The notes beneath the pieces are model-generated. The model was not told where the DNA came from and did no database searches. It saw only the letters and a program-made list of their open reading frames with translations. Shown one piece after another: positions 10,291-23,378 of a stretch of 64,000 bases of DNA (position 1 is the stretch's first letter; each line of letters opens with the position of its first letter). The DNA comes from Dasyornis broadbenti (lineage: Eukaryota > Chordata > Aves > Passeriformes > Dasyornithidae): positions 809,643 through 873,642 of the forward strand of contig VZRN01001317.1 of assembly GCA_013397935.1 (NCBI GenBank), read 5' to 3'. Made by a program: the position numbers and the translations under genes.

Positions 10291-13200
10291 GGCTGACTCT
10301 GGAGGTTTAACTCTGTTTCATTAAATCTCTTGTTTTAAGCCTTTTCTAGAAGCTGCCTGCGCTTTTCTGACATTTTTTCAGTATAGAAGGAATCGTAGCT
10401 GAGGCCTCATCAAAGAAGTTTATTTCTGGCTGTTAAAGGGGAGAAAATATTAGGTTAATTGCATGATATTTTATAACCCAGCATCTATTTCTCATTTTCA
10501 GACTGCGGCTTTGTAGTCCTTACTTGCTCTGCTCATCAGTGAACTGTGAGATACTGGAACAGAGGCTCAAACCACACCAGCACCCATGAGGACTCGGCAT
10601 CAGCAGAGTCCCCAGCACACGGCTGTCCTCGCACTGAAACTGCCCTTGCACTGGCACTGCTGCTGCCCAGCACAGCCCTTTCTGCAGCAGACCTGGGGCA
10701 GGCCCAGGGGTGGAACAAAAGGCTGGACACGAGTTCAGAAAGAGCAGGAGCTGGTGATGCTCCTGCCAATCCAGACTTCACTACAGGTAATTACCCCGTA
10801 CCTCATGATGACTTTTATTATGTGTTTTGCTGGAACACAAATACTTGTTTTTATGAAGTTAATGCTATATAGTGGAAATCACAGACTGAGCTCTGAAGAA
10901 TCTACATTTGCACTTTTTGTCAGGCCAGAGTCTGACCTAAAGGCTATGAAAACAGAGAAAACTGCTGTTGCCTTGGGCAAACACTGGCAGGTTGCTGAAC
11001 AACTACACTGTGGGGGAGAATTGTGCTCTGCATGAGCTGTGTGAGAGTAGCCAGCCTGAAGGTGATGATTTCCCAAGACAGAATATCTCATCTACCAAGA
11101 GACTAAGTCAGGTGTAAACACCCTTCTCCTTTAATACACAAAAGTATAATTACAGTTCCTGGAATTGCTCTGGGAAGAACACTGATAACTTTCCCCTGCT
11201 AAGAAAATGAAACTCACAGGAATGCCTTTTTCTTCTGCCTCTCTTCCATAGAATGATGGCCAGGAACTCCCTCAGATATGTATTTTTTCACTCAGCACAT
11301 GCCACTTCAGATCGGTTGGGCTGGATTCATCCACAAAAGAAGCTGAACAGTTGGTGTTTAGCCCACACAAAATCCCATCCACATCCACAAAAAAATAGGT
11401 TTTCCTCTACTTTTCTCACCTACAGGACTTGATTCAGCTGATATTTTCAGAGCATACAGAAGCCAGGGAAGCAACTATTGTCCTCAGCTCATTTACCCAG
11501 TTTTAGTGATTGTGTGGTCATCCCAGACTGAGGAGAAATGAGCTTTACTTCTGGGACACACCTTTAAAGTTTAATTCACATCTGCCTCCCACGGGACTGT
11601 CCCCAACTATCCAGCAAGGAATGAGTCTGGGATGGCTATTTTCTTAGTCTGTTGACTCTACATAATGAAAAGTCCTTACTGCTTTTAAACTTCTAGCATT
11701 TCACACAACCCCCAAACAAATCTCAAACCCACTGAAAGATTTCTCAGAGAAATAAGATTCATGTTACAAACGTGAACCTCTAAAAATCACTCAGAATGCA
11801 GTGAAGTCTTCTCAGGTATGTCCCAGCAGCCCTGCTGAGTGTCACAGGCATCCCAGCCCTCTGTAGCCAACTCCAGGACAAGAGCAGAGTAAGGAGCAGC
11901 AGTTATGGAGGGGAGGATTGCATATCTGGATACTACAGAGTGGAAACCACCTCTGAAAATACAAAAAGGAGGATGTGTAATCTGAGCAGAGCAATGAGGG
12001 GAAATGAAGCCTTACTTTTTTCCCCGCACTATATGGTAGTTGTGAAATTTTTCATAATCACAAGTAAACAAGGTGTTGTCATGCCTCACTCAACATACCA
12101 TGCCCTAAAATCCCTTGGCTTGCTCCCCTCACAACAGGAAAAAAACCACTGTGTTCTGCAACTTGGGTTTTAATTTTGCAGCCTCATATCCCTGTACAAG
12201 CCTGGGTTGGTTTTATGAATTCTGATGATGTTGCAGGCTAATGTGGCAGCCTGATAGATGCAGACTGAAGGAAGAGAAGGGGGGATTTAATAGCCCTGGC
12301 CTGGGCACTGAGCTGGTAATGGAGAAGGGTTGTTATTAGTCATTTGCATAACATAAAAAGGAGATCCAGATCTAGGCTTAATAAATTCTTCCTCGTATGG
12401 AATAACACAGTTATAGCCATTTCTATAAAAATGTCAAAGCCTTTATGAGAAGTAAGCGTTCCTTCAGAGCATAAAATACAGTCCTACAATGCAATAAAAA
12501 TTACTTGTGTCACTACATGGATTTCTTTGAAGTGTCACTGAAAAGGGCAGGATTGTGAACTGTGCACTTCTACAGCCTGGAAGCACTCTGAACGCAACAC
12601 ATCTGGGGAGAAACATTTTAGATATCAACTTTGCACCCTCTGCTCTTCCAGTCAGCATTTTCCCCTGAGGGCATCTTCTAAAACCCATGCAGTTTCTGGG
12701 CAATACAATGTAAGCATCTATATTCATGAAAACAATCTTTTATTAACTTTGTTAGAAAAAAATTTAACAAGGGGAAAAATAGACCTGGTGTAATTTTAAA
12801 AGTAATTTTCTCTAGTTCCATAAGTTATTCCCAGATGTAATAATACTCCAATAACAACAAGATTCTCCTGCACTAGTAGAGCCTTTCCTCCCCAAGTACT
12901 TTTAAATCTACTTCACCTTATTCTGTCCCCCAGAATTTCAGGCCACACAAGGGGAACATGGTTATCTCATCCAGCCCGCAGTCAAGACCCATGGTTGGGA
13001 TGTGGCCAACTGGAAAGCAAGTTGTGACTTTATTTGAAAAAGGGCAGACTGAGTCCAGCTGTTGCCACACACACAGGCCTGTTACTACATTCATAAATAT
13101 TCATAAATCATAGGGGATTTGGGCTGTAGTTCTGCAAGATGTGAGAAATTTGTTTTTAGGCTCAGAGCACTCGATCAAAAACATCACAATTACACAACAT

Positions 13201-14740
13201 AGTCCAGCAGTCAGATATCAACCCAACCAACGAAATAAGATCTCCTCAAGACTATCCAAGGACTGACTTTGGGGCAAAAGTTTTCATCTCAGATGAACAT
13301 CAGCTCCTGTAGCCAGCATAAAGCACAAAAGTTAGCACGCTCTAGCATGGCTATGCTTGTGTGCAGATACTTGACTGTGGAAAATGCTCATCCAGATGGA
13401 AATCTGTAATTACATGGATCCAATACTTAATTAACTGAAATTGTCCAACATTTTAAGTTCTGCTCCCATGTACCACACAGAGTATCATGCATTGCTGTGT
13501 GCTCATTTGGTTAAGACTGACAGTCTGCAATTTGACACAAATAATCCCATGCTACAAAACTAGTGTCGCTAGTGTGAGTCAATGTGAAGATTTTCAGGCT
13601 GTGTCAAAGCTTGGAAAAGCTTCTTCGGCAAACTGCATGGCTGCAATGAGATATACACTCCTGATTTAACTGAAGGATGGTGAAGCAGTAATCCTCTCTC
13701 CTGCTTTTTAAAAAAGAATGTATCTAAAACCACACAAGCATATGTATATAACACATAGCTGTGATTAGCACCACAGCGATCAGCAGATCTTTGCAAGAAA
13801 AGAGTAGAATACAGCCAGCTACACACACCAACTTCCACATGCATATAAGACATTCTCCTTGAAGGAGAAATTACGGTACATGGGGTGAATAAATCATCCC
13901 AGGCATATTTGGGGATGTCCCACACTCCCTCACCACTCCCTCAGGAAACAGAATGTGGAGAAGCTAAAATAAATTGGAGGGATGAGCAGTAATTTATTTT
14001 CCCGTCTGGAAAAGATAATTTAACTACTCAATTAAACATTGCCTAAAGCCATACTATTAGAGTTGCACATCCCATCTGTAATACAGATGGATTTTGCTCT
14101 CTTATTACTGGTCTTCATGCTGTCTGGTACTTAAAAATTCTAGTTTAATTAGATGACACCTTCCACAAATGCTGAGCTATTGGCACATAATTCAAGCAGT
14201 ATCTAGGAATTTTTGCCATCCAAGAAACCTTCTGTAGAAATCATATGTTCTCATCTCTCTGGCACATAAGAGCAGGTTGCAAGCAATACTGAATGAACCG
14301 ATGATATATTATTTCTTACTTGGTGTTATTTTGAAGCACAGGGCTTCAGTCTGGGCTCTTTTCTCTCATTTTTCAGTAGTTGTCACCCAAGACCATCCAC
14401 AAATCAGAGGGTTTTACAATCTATTTTTCATTAATTTTTCTTAAGTGTTGATTCAATATTGAAACAGATCATTTTAATACTGAATTAAGAAGCGAGTATC
14501 CCCATTATGAGGAGACTTCATTCACAGCTTCCCTCTGCATAGGCACTGATACAAGTGGAGCATTTCAGGAGCCTAGAAATACCTCCAATCTTCTCGTCAC
14601 CCTGTTGCCCCATCTGAGTCCACAGGCAATTCCCTGCATCAAGTGCAAACCCTGCCAGTTTAGGGGACTCAAATGCACAAAGATGCTCAGTAGCACATGA
14701 GAAGTGGAAAAAACAAAGATCCACAGACTTGTCCATGGGG
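10291..14740. other. Noncoding DNA with some conserved-looking stretches
   Basis: No gene is supported. AT-rich, non-repetitive stretches near 12280-12440 and 13980-14120 carry several TAAT/ATTA homeodomain-type cores and look like candidate regulatory DNA. A short duplication (ATTCATAAAT twice) lies near 13090-13110. Confidence 0.45.
14072..14090. promoter_or_regulatory. Paired E-box palindrome
   Basis: CCATCTG, a five-base TAATA spacer and CAGATGG form a perfect inverted repeat with 7-base arms. Each arm holds a CATCTG/CAGATG E-box, the type favoured by neurogenic bHLH factors, and the spacer holds a TAAT core. Function is inferred. Confidence 0.4.
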
Positions 14741-14846
14741 AACTTAGGGATATGGTTTAGTGGTGAGCAAGGCAGTGCTGGGTTAACAGCTGAACTTGAT
14801 CATCTTAGAACTCTTTTCCAGCCTAACTGATTCTGTGATTCTATGA
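14741..14846 (+). mobile_element. CR1 LINE 3' terminal fragment
   Basis: Starts at 'ACTTAGGGATATGGTTTAG', runs through the CR1 tail ('CTTGATCATCTTAGAACTC', 'TTTTCCAGCCTAA') and ends in tandem octamers GATTCTGTGATTCTATGA. Only about 105 bases remain. Confidence 0.9.
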
Positions 14847-16084
14847 CTTCTGCTTTAAAAGTTCAGGGGAACTTACATGTGATTGAGAATTTTGCACCAC
14901 AAGTTCAACTGGATGAGCTGGAACTTTTTGCTTTTATGTGAAAAGCTCTCTCTCTTTATCCAGAAGAAGCGCTTTGGGCCTCAGATCCCCCAGCATCTTT
15001 CTAGCTCAGTGGGGAACCAGATAAACATCATTTTCTTCCATAATATGTGGTATTTTCCCTAATCCTTTTTGTCTAACAACTTCTGCCAGGATGGGAGATT
15101 CCCTCATGCTGGGTGCTCTATGAGCACAACACAAAATCAGTGTTTCATAAAATCCTTCTTGATGAAGACACTGTAACTTTGCAGTAACTAAAGCAGAAGG
15201 ATTTTCATATACCATGAACACATCTTCTGTGGTCACTGCTCCTGGATGTCTTGGATTAACTAGTCAGCTGGGCTATCAGTGACATCTTCAAGCATGAGGA
15301 GCAGTATTCCTTGTTCCATTTCATCTGAACTGCTATGAATACAGATTTTGTGGTCCATCTTATTTTTGCAATCCTATTAAATTCTTTACCTTAACAATGT
15401 CACCACTGGAAGCACAGCACATTGTGATTTCTTTATATTCTATTACTTTTATAAGTCATAAAAATCAGCGAGGGACAAAAAGTATGATGGAAGGTACAAA
15501 AACATATGTTTGTTATTTGAATAATTTTAGTCTGAATCTATTTCACTTCTCTGCTGCTTGCTTGGTAGCGGTGGTTAATGCAAGAGTTTTGGGCAACTCA
15601 CTCAGCTTTCAGAGACCCCCAGAGATGGCAGGAGTATTGGTAGCTCTTACACAAACAACTGTCAGTACCTTCCATGTTCAATGGACCCTGCAGGTTCCAT
15701 GAAATCCCAGGCAGACAAAGTCTGGAGGTTGACTTCCTTCAAAGAGCCTTAGAGATAGTTTAAAAAAAACGAATAAAAAAATTCCAAAAGATAATTCCTT
15801 CACTGTTAGATTTGTAACAGAAGCTCATCACATATATCGGATCCCTGGGTACATATGCAGATGTTTCAGCCATATGCAACAGCATATGGCACGTTTCTCA
15901 CAATAACTAGTCTTTTTTTTCCTGTGTAAGGCTACAAAAACAAACATGGAGTGTTTCAGCCAGTTTAGGACAGAGCCTCTACTGACTTCATCTCCCCATG
16001 TCAGGCCAACTGCCCACCAGCCAAACACTGGTACAACTTCCTCTTGGTCTCCAGTCCACTTTCCAGTTATCCTGGTACAAGTCA
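14847..16084. other. Noncoding DNA
   Basis: No supported gene. The 15940-16084 part adjoins the CR1 reverse-transcriptase fragment and may be a diverged extension of it, but I could not match it. Confidence 0.5.
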
Positions 16085-16465
16085 AGCTCTGCAGGTCAGC
16101 CCCAATCTGTAGTGGTGGGTGGGGTTATTCCTCCCCAGGTGCAGGATCTGCATTTCCCTCTGTTGAACTTTGGACAGTTTTCTGCTCATCTCTCCAGCCT
16201 ATCAAGGTCCCTCTGAAGGGCTGCACAGCCCTCTGGGGTATCATCCACTCCTCCCAGCTTTGTGTTGTCAGCAAAGCTGCTGAGGAGACATCCACCCTTC
16301 ACCCAAGTCACTGATGAACAAGTCAAACAACACTAGGCCCAGTTTTGAACCCTGGGGGACTCCACTAGTGACAGGCCCCCAACTAGGCTCTGTGCCACTG
16401 ATTATGGCCCTCTGGGATCTGCCATTCAGCCAGTTCTCATTGCACCTCACTGTCTACTCATCCTG
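16085..16465 (-). pseudogene. CR1 LINE ORF2 reverse-transcriptase fragment (broken)
   Basis: On the minus strand the translation shows the non-LTR reverse-transcriptase signature SGVPQGSKLGLVLFDLFISDL-like at about 16310-16390. After a frameshift come FADNTKLGG and 'TPEGCAALQRDLDRLER', all standard CR1 ORF2 palm-region motifs. The catalytic F-A-D-D is degraded to F-A-D-N, and at least one frameshift (about 16275-16290) and in-frame stops occur near 16180 and 16090. It is therefore inactive. Both ends are truncated and no 3' octamers are present. In full-length CR1, ORF2 encodes an endonuclease/reverse transcriptase that copies element RNA into the genome. Confidence 0.9.
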
Positions 16466-17337
16466 AAAACCAAGGGATTCCCCTTGCCTTCTTCCCACGT
16501 GGTGTGGGGTGGGTTTCTCCACCACAACAAGCTCCGCCATGTTATTAGCAAAGGAAATTAGAAGTAGGCACCTTTTATCTTGGTCAAACGGCCTGGTGTT
16601 GGATCATGGTATCTGGTGCCTCTGCTGGAAGATCAATAGCAGCAAATTAAATGCTGCTTAAGCTCTACTGATCAATCACCTCCCTGCCCCAGGTGTTCCT
16701 GCAGTGGAAGAGGCTGGTTGCAAATACCACCTCACCTCCTTCCCTGGTGCTCTTTAACAGAAGTGCACATGTTGAGAGCCACCAGCTTAACGAGTCACCA
16801 AATGCCAGACATTTCTCCTGCCTGATTAGCGACAAGTCTTTGTGTTTGTGAAAGTTATTTGTAGGGCACAGAGCTTTTTTTTCTGGGTGCTGGAGGAAAA
16901 ATTGCTAACTGAAATGGAATTCAGTGCAAGCACTTGAGATTGAAAAGGTCATGGCTGTTAGAGTGGGCAAAATTTATTTCTTCTTGGTTATAACAGCCAC
17001 AAACAGGGAAGGAGAAGCTTCGTGGTTCCAGCCTGACTTGCAAGGAAATAAAGACACCCACCTGCAGGATACGTTAAGCTAGTAAGCAAAAAACCAGATC
17101 AGTGTGCTTGATGATGTAGGATTACAGAGAGATGCTTCAAATAGTTACAAAATCCTCAAAACAGAGAAATTCAGAGAAGCTGCTGGGATAAGGAAGGGCT
17201 TCATTCAACATAATGCAAGTGGTGCACACATCACATATATCAGAGAGGATGGAGGACTCCACAGCCAAAAGTCTCTGTCAGGAAGGTTCCTACTCACTAT
17301 GATAAAAGCTCTGTTGTGAATTCAGGAAGCTGCAATT
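16466..17337. other. Noncoding DNA between two CR1 fragments
   Basis: No gene is supported. A 71-codon open frame at 17104-17319 (plus) has no splice or family support. Confidence 0.5.
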
Positions 17338-17760
17338 GAAGGGTCTGGAGCACAAGCCCGATGAAAATCAGCTAAGGGAGATGGGGGGCTCAGCCTGGAG
17401 AAAAAGAAGGCTCAGCGGGACCTTATTTCTCTACAACCATCCAAAAGGAGATTGTAGCCAGGTGATCGTTGGCCTCTTCTCCCAAGTAACAAGCAGTACG
17501 ACAAGAGGAAATGGCCTCAAGTTGTGCCAGAGGAGGTTTAGATTGGACATTAGGAAAAAGTTCTTCACCAAAAAGGTTGTTGAGCACTGGAACAGGCTGC
17601 CCAGAGCAGTGGTGGAGTCACCATCCTTGGAGGGATTAAAAAGACGCATAGATGTGGCACTTGGGGCATGGGTTAGTGGTGGGCATGGCAGTACTGGATC
17701 AATGGTTGGACTTGACAACCGTAAAGGCCTTTTCTGACCTAAACGATTCTATGATTCTGA
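17338..17760 (+). mobile_element. CR1 LINE 3' end fragment
   Basis: Matches the last ~420 bases of CR1: 'CTCAGCCTGGAGAAAAAGAAGG', 'CAAGAGGAAATGGCCTCAAG', 'GGCTGCCCAGAGCAGTGGTGG', 'CACCATCCTTGGAGGG', and the tail ending in ACGATTCTATGATTCTGA. It contains the C-terminal end of ORF2 in an open frame (17336-17737) plus the 3' UTR. The terminal octamers are intact, and it is the best preserved CR1 tail in the window. Confidence 0.95.
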
Positions 17761-20700
17761 GCATGAGCCTTCAGTCAGAGAATAGTGGGTGGCTTTGATG
17801 GGTGTGCCAATCAAAAAGCGGGTCCCTTTGAAACTGAAACCTTTCTGGATATTTTTCTTCCCAAAACAGTTATGAAATTTTACGCTTTTCCCACCCCTCA
17901 ACACATATTAAAACTCTGTCAACTATCCTGTGGTTTAGAGCTTCATTTCCTACTTGCTCTATGCAGTTTGCAACATCAACATTTCTCTCAATACAAATAC
18001 AGTCTGCTAACCTCTTAAACACCAAATTGTCATTTCCAGCAGAAATATGAATGCAGCATAAGTGCAGCAGTAAAAGCATGGATCTTTGAGAGTCTTAATC
18101 TTTGAAGTATTGTTTTTTTCACAGAGAAAAGAAGCGGCGCTTTACTCACAGACAACCTTGTTTCCTACATGCTGTCTGAAGAAGGAATTATTCAAATAAT
18201 GTGACTTTCTGGAGAGACACAGCTATTTCAGACCTCTGGTAGAAGTTTATTGAAGGAAATATTGGTGTTTACATTTAAGAGAGAATGTTTATTTGTGAAG
18301 GAAAAGAAAATAATCAGATATGAAAGGATAAAATCTGTATATTTTCAGGTTCTACTTCTAAGTTCCTTGTCTAAATAAAGATCCTGCAGCACTAAAGGCA
18401 CATGATTGTGAAGTCCTGAACCTTTGCCCACTTTCTCTCTCTGACCCCAGTGAGAGCAGGAGTTGTGGAGGACATGGAGCTGTGAACAGTACTCTGCTCA
18501 TCTGAGAGCTAGGGAGGAGGAACACACTTGGACACTGGATATCTCCAGTTGGTTCCCAACCCATCCTGCCCCATCTACTCACAGGGTTCAGCCTGGAAAG
18601 AACACATCCTGCTTGGCTGAGTCTGCCAGCTCCAGCCCTGTTTTCCATGATTCTTTTCAAGGGCCAGTTTCTGCTCTCAGCACTTGTTGGAGTAATGGAG
18701 CTCTGTGAGTGCCAGCTCCAGGGCACTCGCTGAGCTGTCAGGAGAAGCAAGGTTGCAATGCCAACTCTGTGCCTGGTCTAAAAGGATCATTTTATTATTT
18801 AAACTATTTATTTTGTTTATGACCTAGAGGCATAGCAGTTTACTGTGCTAGATGAAGAATGCCTCCTTCTATTAGAAAATAGAAAAAAACAAAACCCAAA
18901 CCCACATATTTCACTTTTCTCCCGAGTTCCTCTTGGCAGCTCTACAGCTGCTGCCTTAGTGAATATATGTACTAGGGAAAGTCAAGTTTATCTCCTTTTT
19001 TTCTCCTCAGGAAAAAACCCTTCCATTCCTGGCCTGAGGTCTGGCCACCTTGTGGGTACCTAACTTGAGGCAGGCCACCAAACCACTACCACCCTTCAGC
19101 CTGGGAGCCAGTATGCCATGGGAAAAAGGGTAATGTGAAGGGCAAAAGAGGCTGACTGGCATCCAGGGAAAACATCCAGTCCTCCAGAAGAGGATGATGG
19201 CAAATAGAGAAACAGCTGGCAAGAACAGACCAATAGAAATGTGGTGTTGGGGGATGAGAGAGGAAAAGATGGATATAACAATCTGTGTTTTAACACGTTT
19301 GGCAGCTGAACCACATATTCTGGAAAAGATAAAAATACATCCAGGCTTGAGATGTCTCTCTGGGGATCTTGTACCTGATGGAGCGACAGCAAAGAACTCT
19401 GCTCCATGGACTCTTCTGAGCACAGTGACAGGACAAAATTGAAATATGGGCAATAAAGGCAAAAAGTTAAACCTTTTTTCAATTTTTTTTTTACTGTGAG
19501 GGTAGTCAAACACAAGAAGGAGGTTGCCCAGATTAACTGTTGACTCTCTGTTCTTGGACATACTCAAAACACAAGTGGGACTGGCACTGGACAGCCTGCT
19601 CTAGCTGGTTCTGCTGCCAGCAGGGCTGGACCTTCTGATCTCCAGAGGTGCCTGCTCACCCCAGCAGTCCCATAATGATAAATTAGACAAGAATAGCTAG
19701 CCTAAGAACAACCTCCTACCTGGTGTGCATGTGCTGTACTACCTTTTGTCAGAGCATGGAGGGCACTCTTCATCTCTACTTAGACAAAGAATAAACTTAG
19801 TGAAGGACATTATTTGCATACTAAAAAAAAAAAAAACCCTTCCATATCTTTTGGGCATACTTTGTTCTTCTGAGTGTGAGAGAGAAAGGCTTCAGAATAA
19901 CCAGTGCAATCAGGGACCTGATTTCTTCAAACAAAACAGCTCAAATGAGTCATCCCATATTCCTGGCACAAACTGCTGCTAGCTCTTGGATGTTAAGTGA
20001 GATGGGCAGGATACACTAGGCAGTAGCCTGACTGTACATGAATTCAGAGCTGGATTTGATCATGCCAATTACTTTCAGAGATTAGTCTTTGCAAACACTC
20101 TACAGCCAAATCAATCCCTAGCTCTGCTCAGGCACCCTTGTTCTCTCACCTTCTCTGTCACCTACCACCCTGCAGCAAAGCAACGAGCCTCTTCACACGC
20201 TGAGCTAGTTCAGCTGCTCTGTCACCTGCATTTTGGTTTCCACTTGCCTCTTTGCAGAACTAGTGCTCAGCTAGTACAGAGCTCCTGTTTGCTTTTTCAT
20301 GCTGCTTGCTGTAATTCAATAAACTGAACCCAGAGCACACAAGGGTGAAGTCTTCATTCCAGGCAGGACAGAGAGATGACACATTTCTATGCTTACCATC
20401 AACCTTGGCGCACTGTTGGTATAATAATTTGTCATTCTTGAACAAGAATAAAACAAGTCAATAACCCCTCTTTGACTCGAAATTGTTTTCTACATTGTCA
20501 AAACACACAGATTTAGAAAGATAATTACCCCAATACCTCTGGGTGACAATCTCAAATTAAGCTGCAAGAACTCCATGGTCCATGTATCTCTTTGCAGCTG
20601 AATTCACTCCAGATGCACACAAGGCAAGAAAGGCAGATAACCAGGGGGGCTTTATGGGCCTTGTGGTACTGCCTCTAACTACAGAGAGAAAGGGCCAGGT

Positions 20701-23212
20701 AGTGCCCCCGCTCTCACAGGCCAGGTGGGTGTGAAAGCCAACAGAGCCTAGATGGGCCTTGGAGCAGATACAGGCTCCCCCAGCACTCCTGCAGCCCATC
20801 CACAGAAATCAACTGGCTGCCCTGTGCCAGAGCAGGGAGAGCAAAGCTAAACACCAGCCACCTACTGAGGCCATCTCCCTTGGAAAACTGCTGGAAAGAC
20901 TCAGGCTTGCCCACCAAAAGCACACCCACAGGGCCCTGAACTTTCCTTGTCTTACCTTCTACCTGAATTTGGGGGCAAATCTTGTCCCCTCACTCCATCT
21001 CTCTTGGCATCAGCACTGCTGGCTGAGCTGATCCAGAGGAGCCAGGCTGCTGTAGAAGTGGGACAACTTGCAGTGTCAGAGGTTCCCCAATTGGCCTGGA
21101 GCCCCTAAAGTGCCTCAATAAAATGGCAAGATAGAGTAGCTCTAACAAGCAATATACCCTGGAAAGGGCAACTACAGCCCAGCAAGCAGAGCTCACCAAC
21201 CACAGAGCCACAAACCTCCAGTTGTCTCTGCCTGAGCGGAGCTAATTTACCAAGGAGCAGCTGGGGAATTGGCTGGGTCCCAATTAGGCTAATTTGGGCA
21301 GCGGTGTGAGTCATGCAAGCAGTGAGAAAGAGGCTGGCAACTTGGAGTCATTTGGGGACCTATCAGAGGTTACCACCAATGTTGCAACTGAGCATTTGCT
21401 TGAAAATCTGTGTGCCTCACCAATTCTGTGTCATTCCTACAGGGATTTGGGCTGCCCAGCAAACCCAGCCCTTCTTCTGAAGATACAGCACAACACCTCT
21501 TACCATGCCCCTGGTGATCCTTGCTTACTTGATTGTGCAGTGTCTCTCTGTCGAGTAATCCCTCTTCAGTGCGGTTTCCACAATGGATTTCACCAAGAAC
21601 TGTTCATACAATCATCCTTTTATCAGAGAGAAAACATCACATGCTCTTGCATTGCCAAGTGTCGAACCCAGCCTGCTCACACTCTGTTACAGCACAAATG
21701 CAGGTCACTGCAAGCTGTGGATCCAGCTCAGTATGCACGAAACCATGCCCAGATTCCCACCTTCCTGTTTCATACACGGCTGTACATCTCACCTGCTGTC
21801 AGAGCCCCAGCCTGACATGGTCTCTACTGAAAAGTGCTGAAATTGGAGATAATAACCCTCTCATGGAACAACTATCAGCCCCAAAATCTACAGTTTTAGT
21901 GTATCACTGGCTGTCATGTTGCCTGACCTGAAATTCATAGATGTTCAGTGTAATGGTACACATTTAGTATAAATATATATTTCTCTTCATTTTTTTCTAT
22001 CACAATTATAGAATAACTAGAAAATGATCCAGATATGTTTTATTCTAGGTAAAAGCCAGCAGTTATTAATATGAGCAGGTATGATATGCCTTTCAGGACA
22101 AAGCTGATCTTAATTCAGTTTTGTTTCTTAATCTAAAAATGTATTTCATTTTTTCTGGATCTGCATGGAAGCCAGTGGGAAGTAGTCCTTTCTATTTATG
22201 TTCCTTGATTTAGCTTCTACTATTATATATTAATGTAGGTTGCTACTTAGCCAGGGCCAAGATTTAAGATGTTATTGTGCTCTCCTTGGGATGCTAATTC
22301 TTCCCTGAGTGCTCTTGCTGAGTAGTGCACAAATCAGGTGGTTAATCACACCTCAGGTAATGGTCTCAGGGCTCCTAAGGGTGTAGCCACTTTCTTGTTG
22401 TTGTTTTTGTCATTCCTGTGCTTTTTTATGGTTTAATGTAACGTAGCAGAGTCAGGATGTGAGTTGCTGCAGAGAGAAACCAGGCAATTCACTGTTGAAC
22501 ATGCAGCTAGAGGGAGAACTACTGAAAACCAACATCATTAACCAGTCGTAATCTCTGACATAAGATCTGAGACCGAAAGCCAATTCAGGATTTCAGAGGA
22601 GGAAGAAATATTTCTCTGACTAATGGGCACAACACTGGTCTGGGCTCTGAAAACATTTGAAGCCCTGTAAGCTTTATATTCCAAAAGAAGTATCTGCTCC
22701 CAAGTTCTGGAGTGGAAGAGGCCAAAAAGTGAGTTTGTCCCTCTGGTGAGCTGCGCTGGCAGGGGCAGGCCATGGGGCAGAGGGGTGATTCCAGGCGCTG
22801 CCAGTGGCCAGCAGCTCACTGACCCTTCACATACTGAACCATGTTTTGTAGTCAGAACATCAGTGACATCAGTATTTGCCTGCTACTCTTAGATAGATAA
22901 ATAAAACTGTACCTTGCATAATTTTTTTTTAATCTCTTCTCTCAATTTTTTAAAAATTTTTTTGTTGTTGTTGCTGCACAGTGAAATTTTCTGCTTTCTT
23001 TCAGCTGCTTAAAATTTAATTACTTAAATCAGGGAAATGTTTTTACTACTCTGTTAGATAATCAGCTTTCTTTGAACTGTAAGGCAATGCAGAAATGTCC
23101 TGTAGGGAACACCATGAGAGGATAGATCAGATGAATGCAACAGGGTGTAGTTTTGGGATTTTTTTCAGGGATTTGCTGTCCTTATCTAATGAGGGGGAGA
23201 CCATAAATCCAG
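17761..23212. other. Noncoding DNA; one possible LTR-like stretch
   Basis: No gene is supported. The longest frames (19007-19567 minus, 21294-21815 plus) rely on TTG rather than ATG starts and show no domain. A run of 14 A lies at 19823-19836. The 19230-19460 stretch has an LTR-like look with an AATAAA at 19452. Confidence 0.5.
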
Positions 23213-23378
23213 TGTCGTGGGGTTGAGGAACCATCCCTGGAAGTGTTAAAAAAATATGTGCATATGGCACTTTAGGACATGGTTTAGTGGTGAACATGGT
23301 GGTGGTGCTGGGATGATGGTTGGACTTGATGAGTTTAAAGATCTTTTCCAACTTTAATGTGTCTATGATTCTATGATT
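23213..23378 (+). mobile_element. CR1 LINE 3' terminal fragment
   Basis: Starts within 'GGTTGAGGAACCATCCCTGG' and continues 'GACATGGTTTAGTGGTGAAC', 'GATGGTTGGACTTGATGAG', 'TCTTTTCCAACTTTAATG'. It ends in CTATGATTCTATGATT octamers. About 165 bases remain. Confidence 0.92.

Noticed and set aside
9867..10310. 147-codon Ala/Pro-rich frame
   Set aside because: It lies in the CpG-rich patch with equally long frames on the opposite strand, a base-composition effect.
17336..17737. 133-codon plus-strand frame
   Set aside because: It is the C-terminal part of CR1 ORF2 within a transposon fragment, not a host gene.
19007..19567. 186-codon minus-strand frame, longest in the window
   Set aside because: It starts at TTG, has no domain or splice signals, and another minus-strand frame (19096-19515) overlaps it.
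21294..21815. 173-codon Cys-rich plus-strand frame
   Set aside because: It begins with TTG, not ATG. Cysteine spacing fits no known family and no splice sites or promoter support it.
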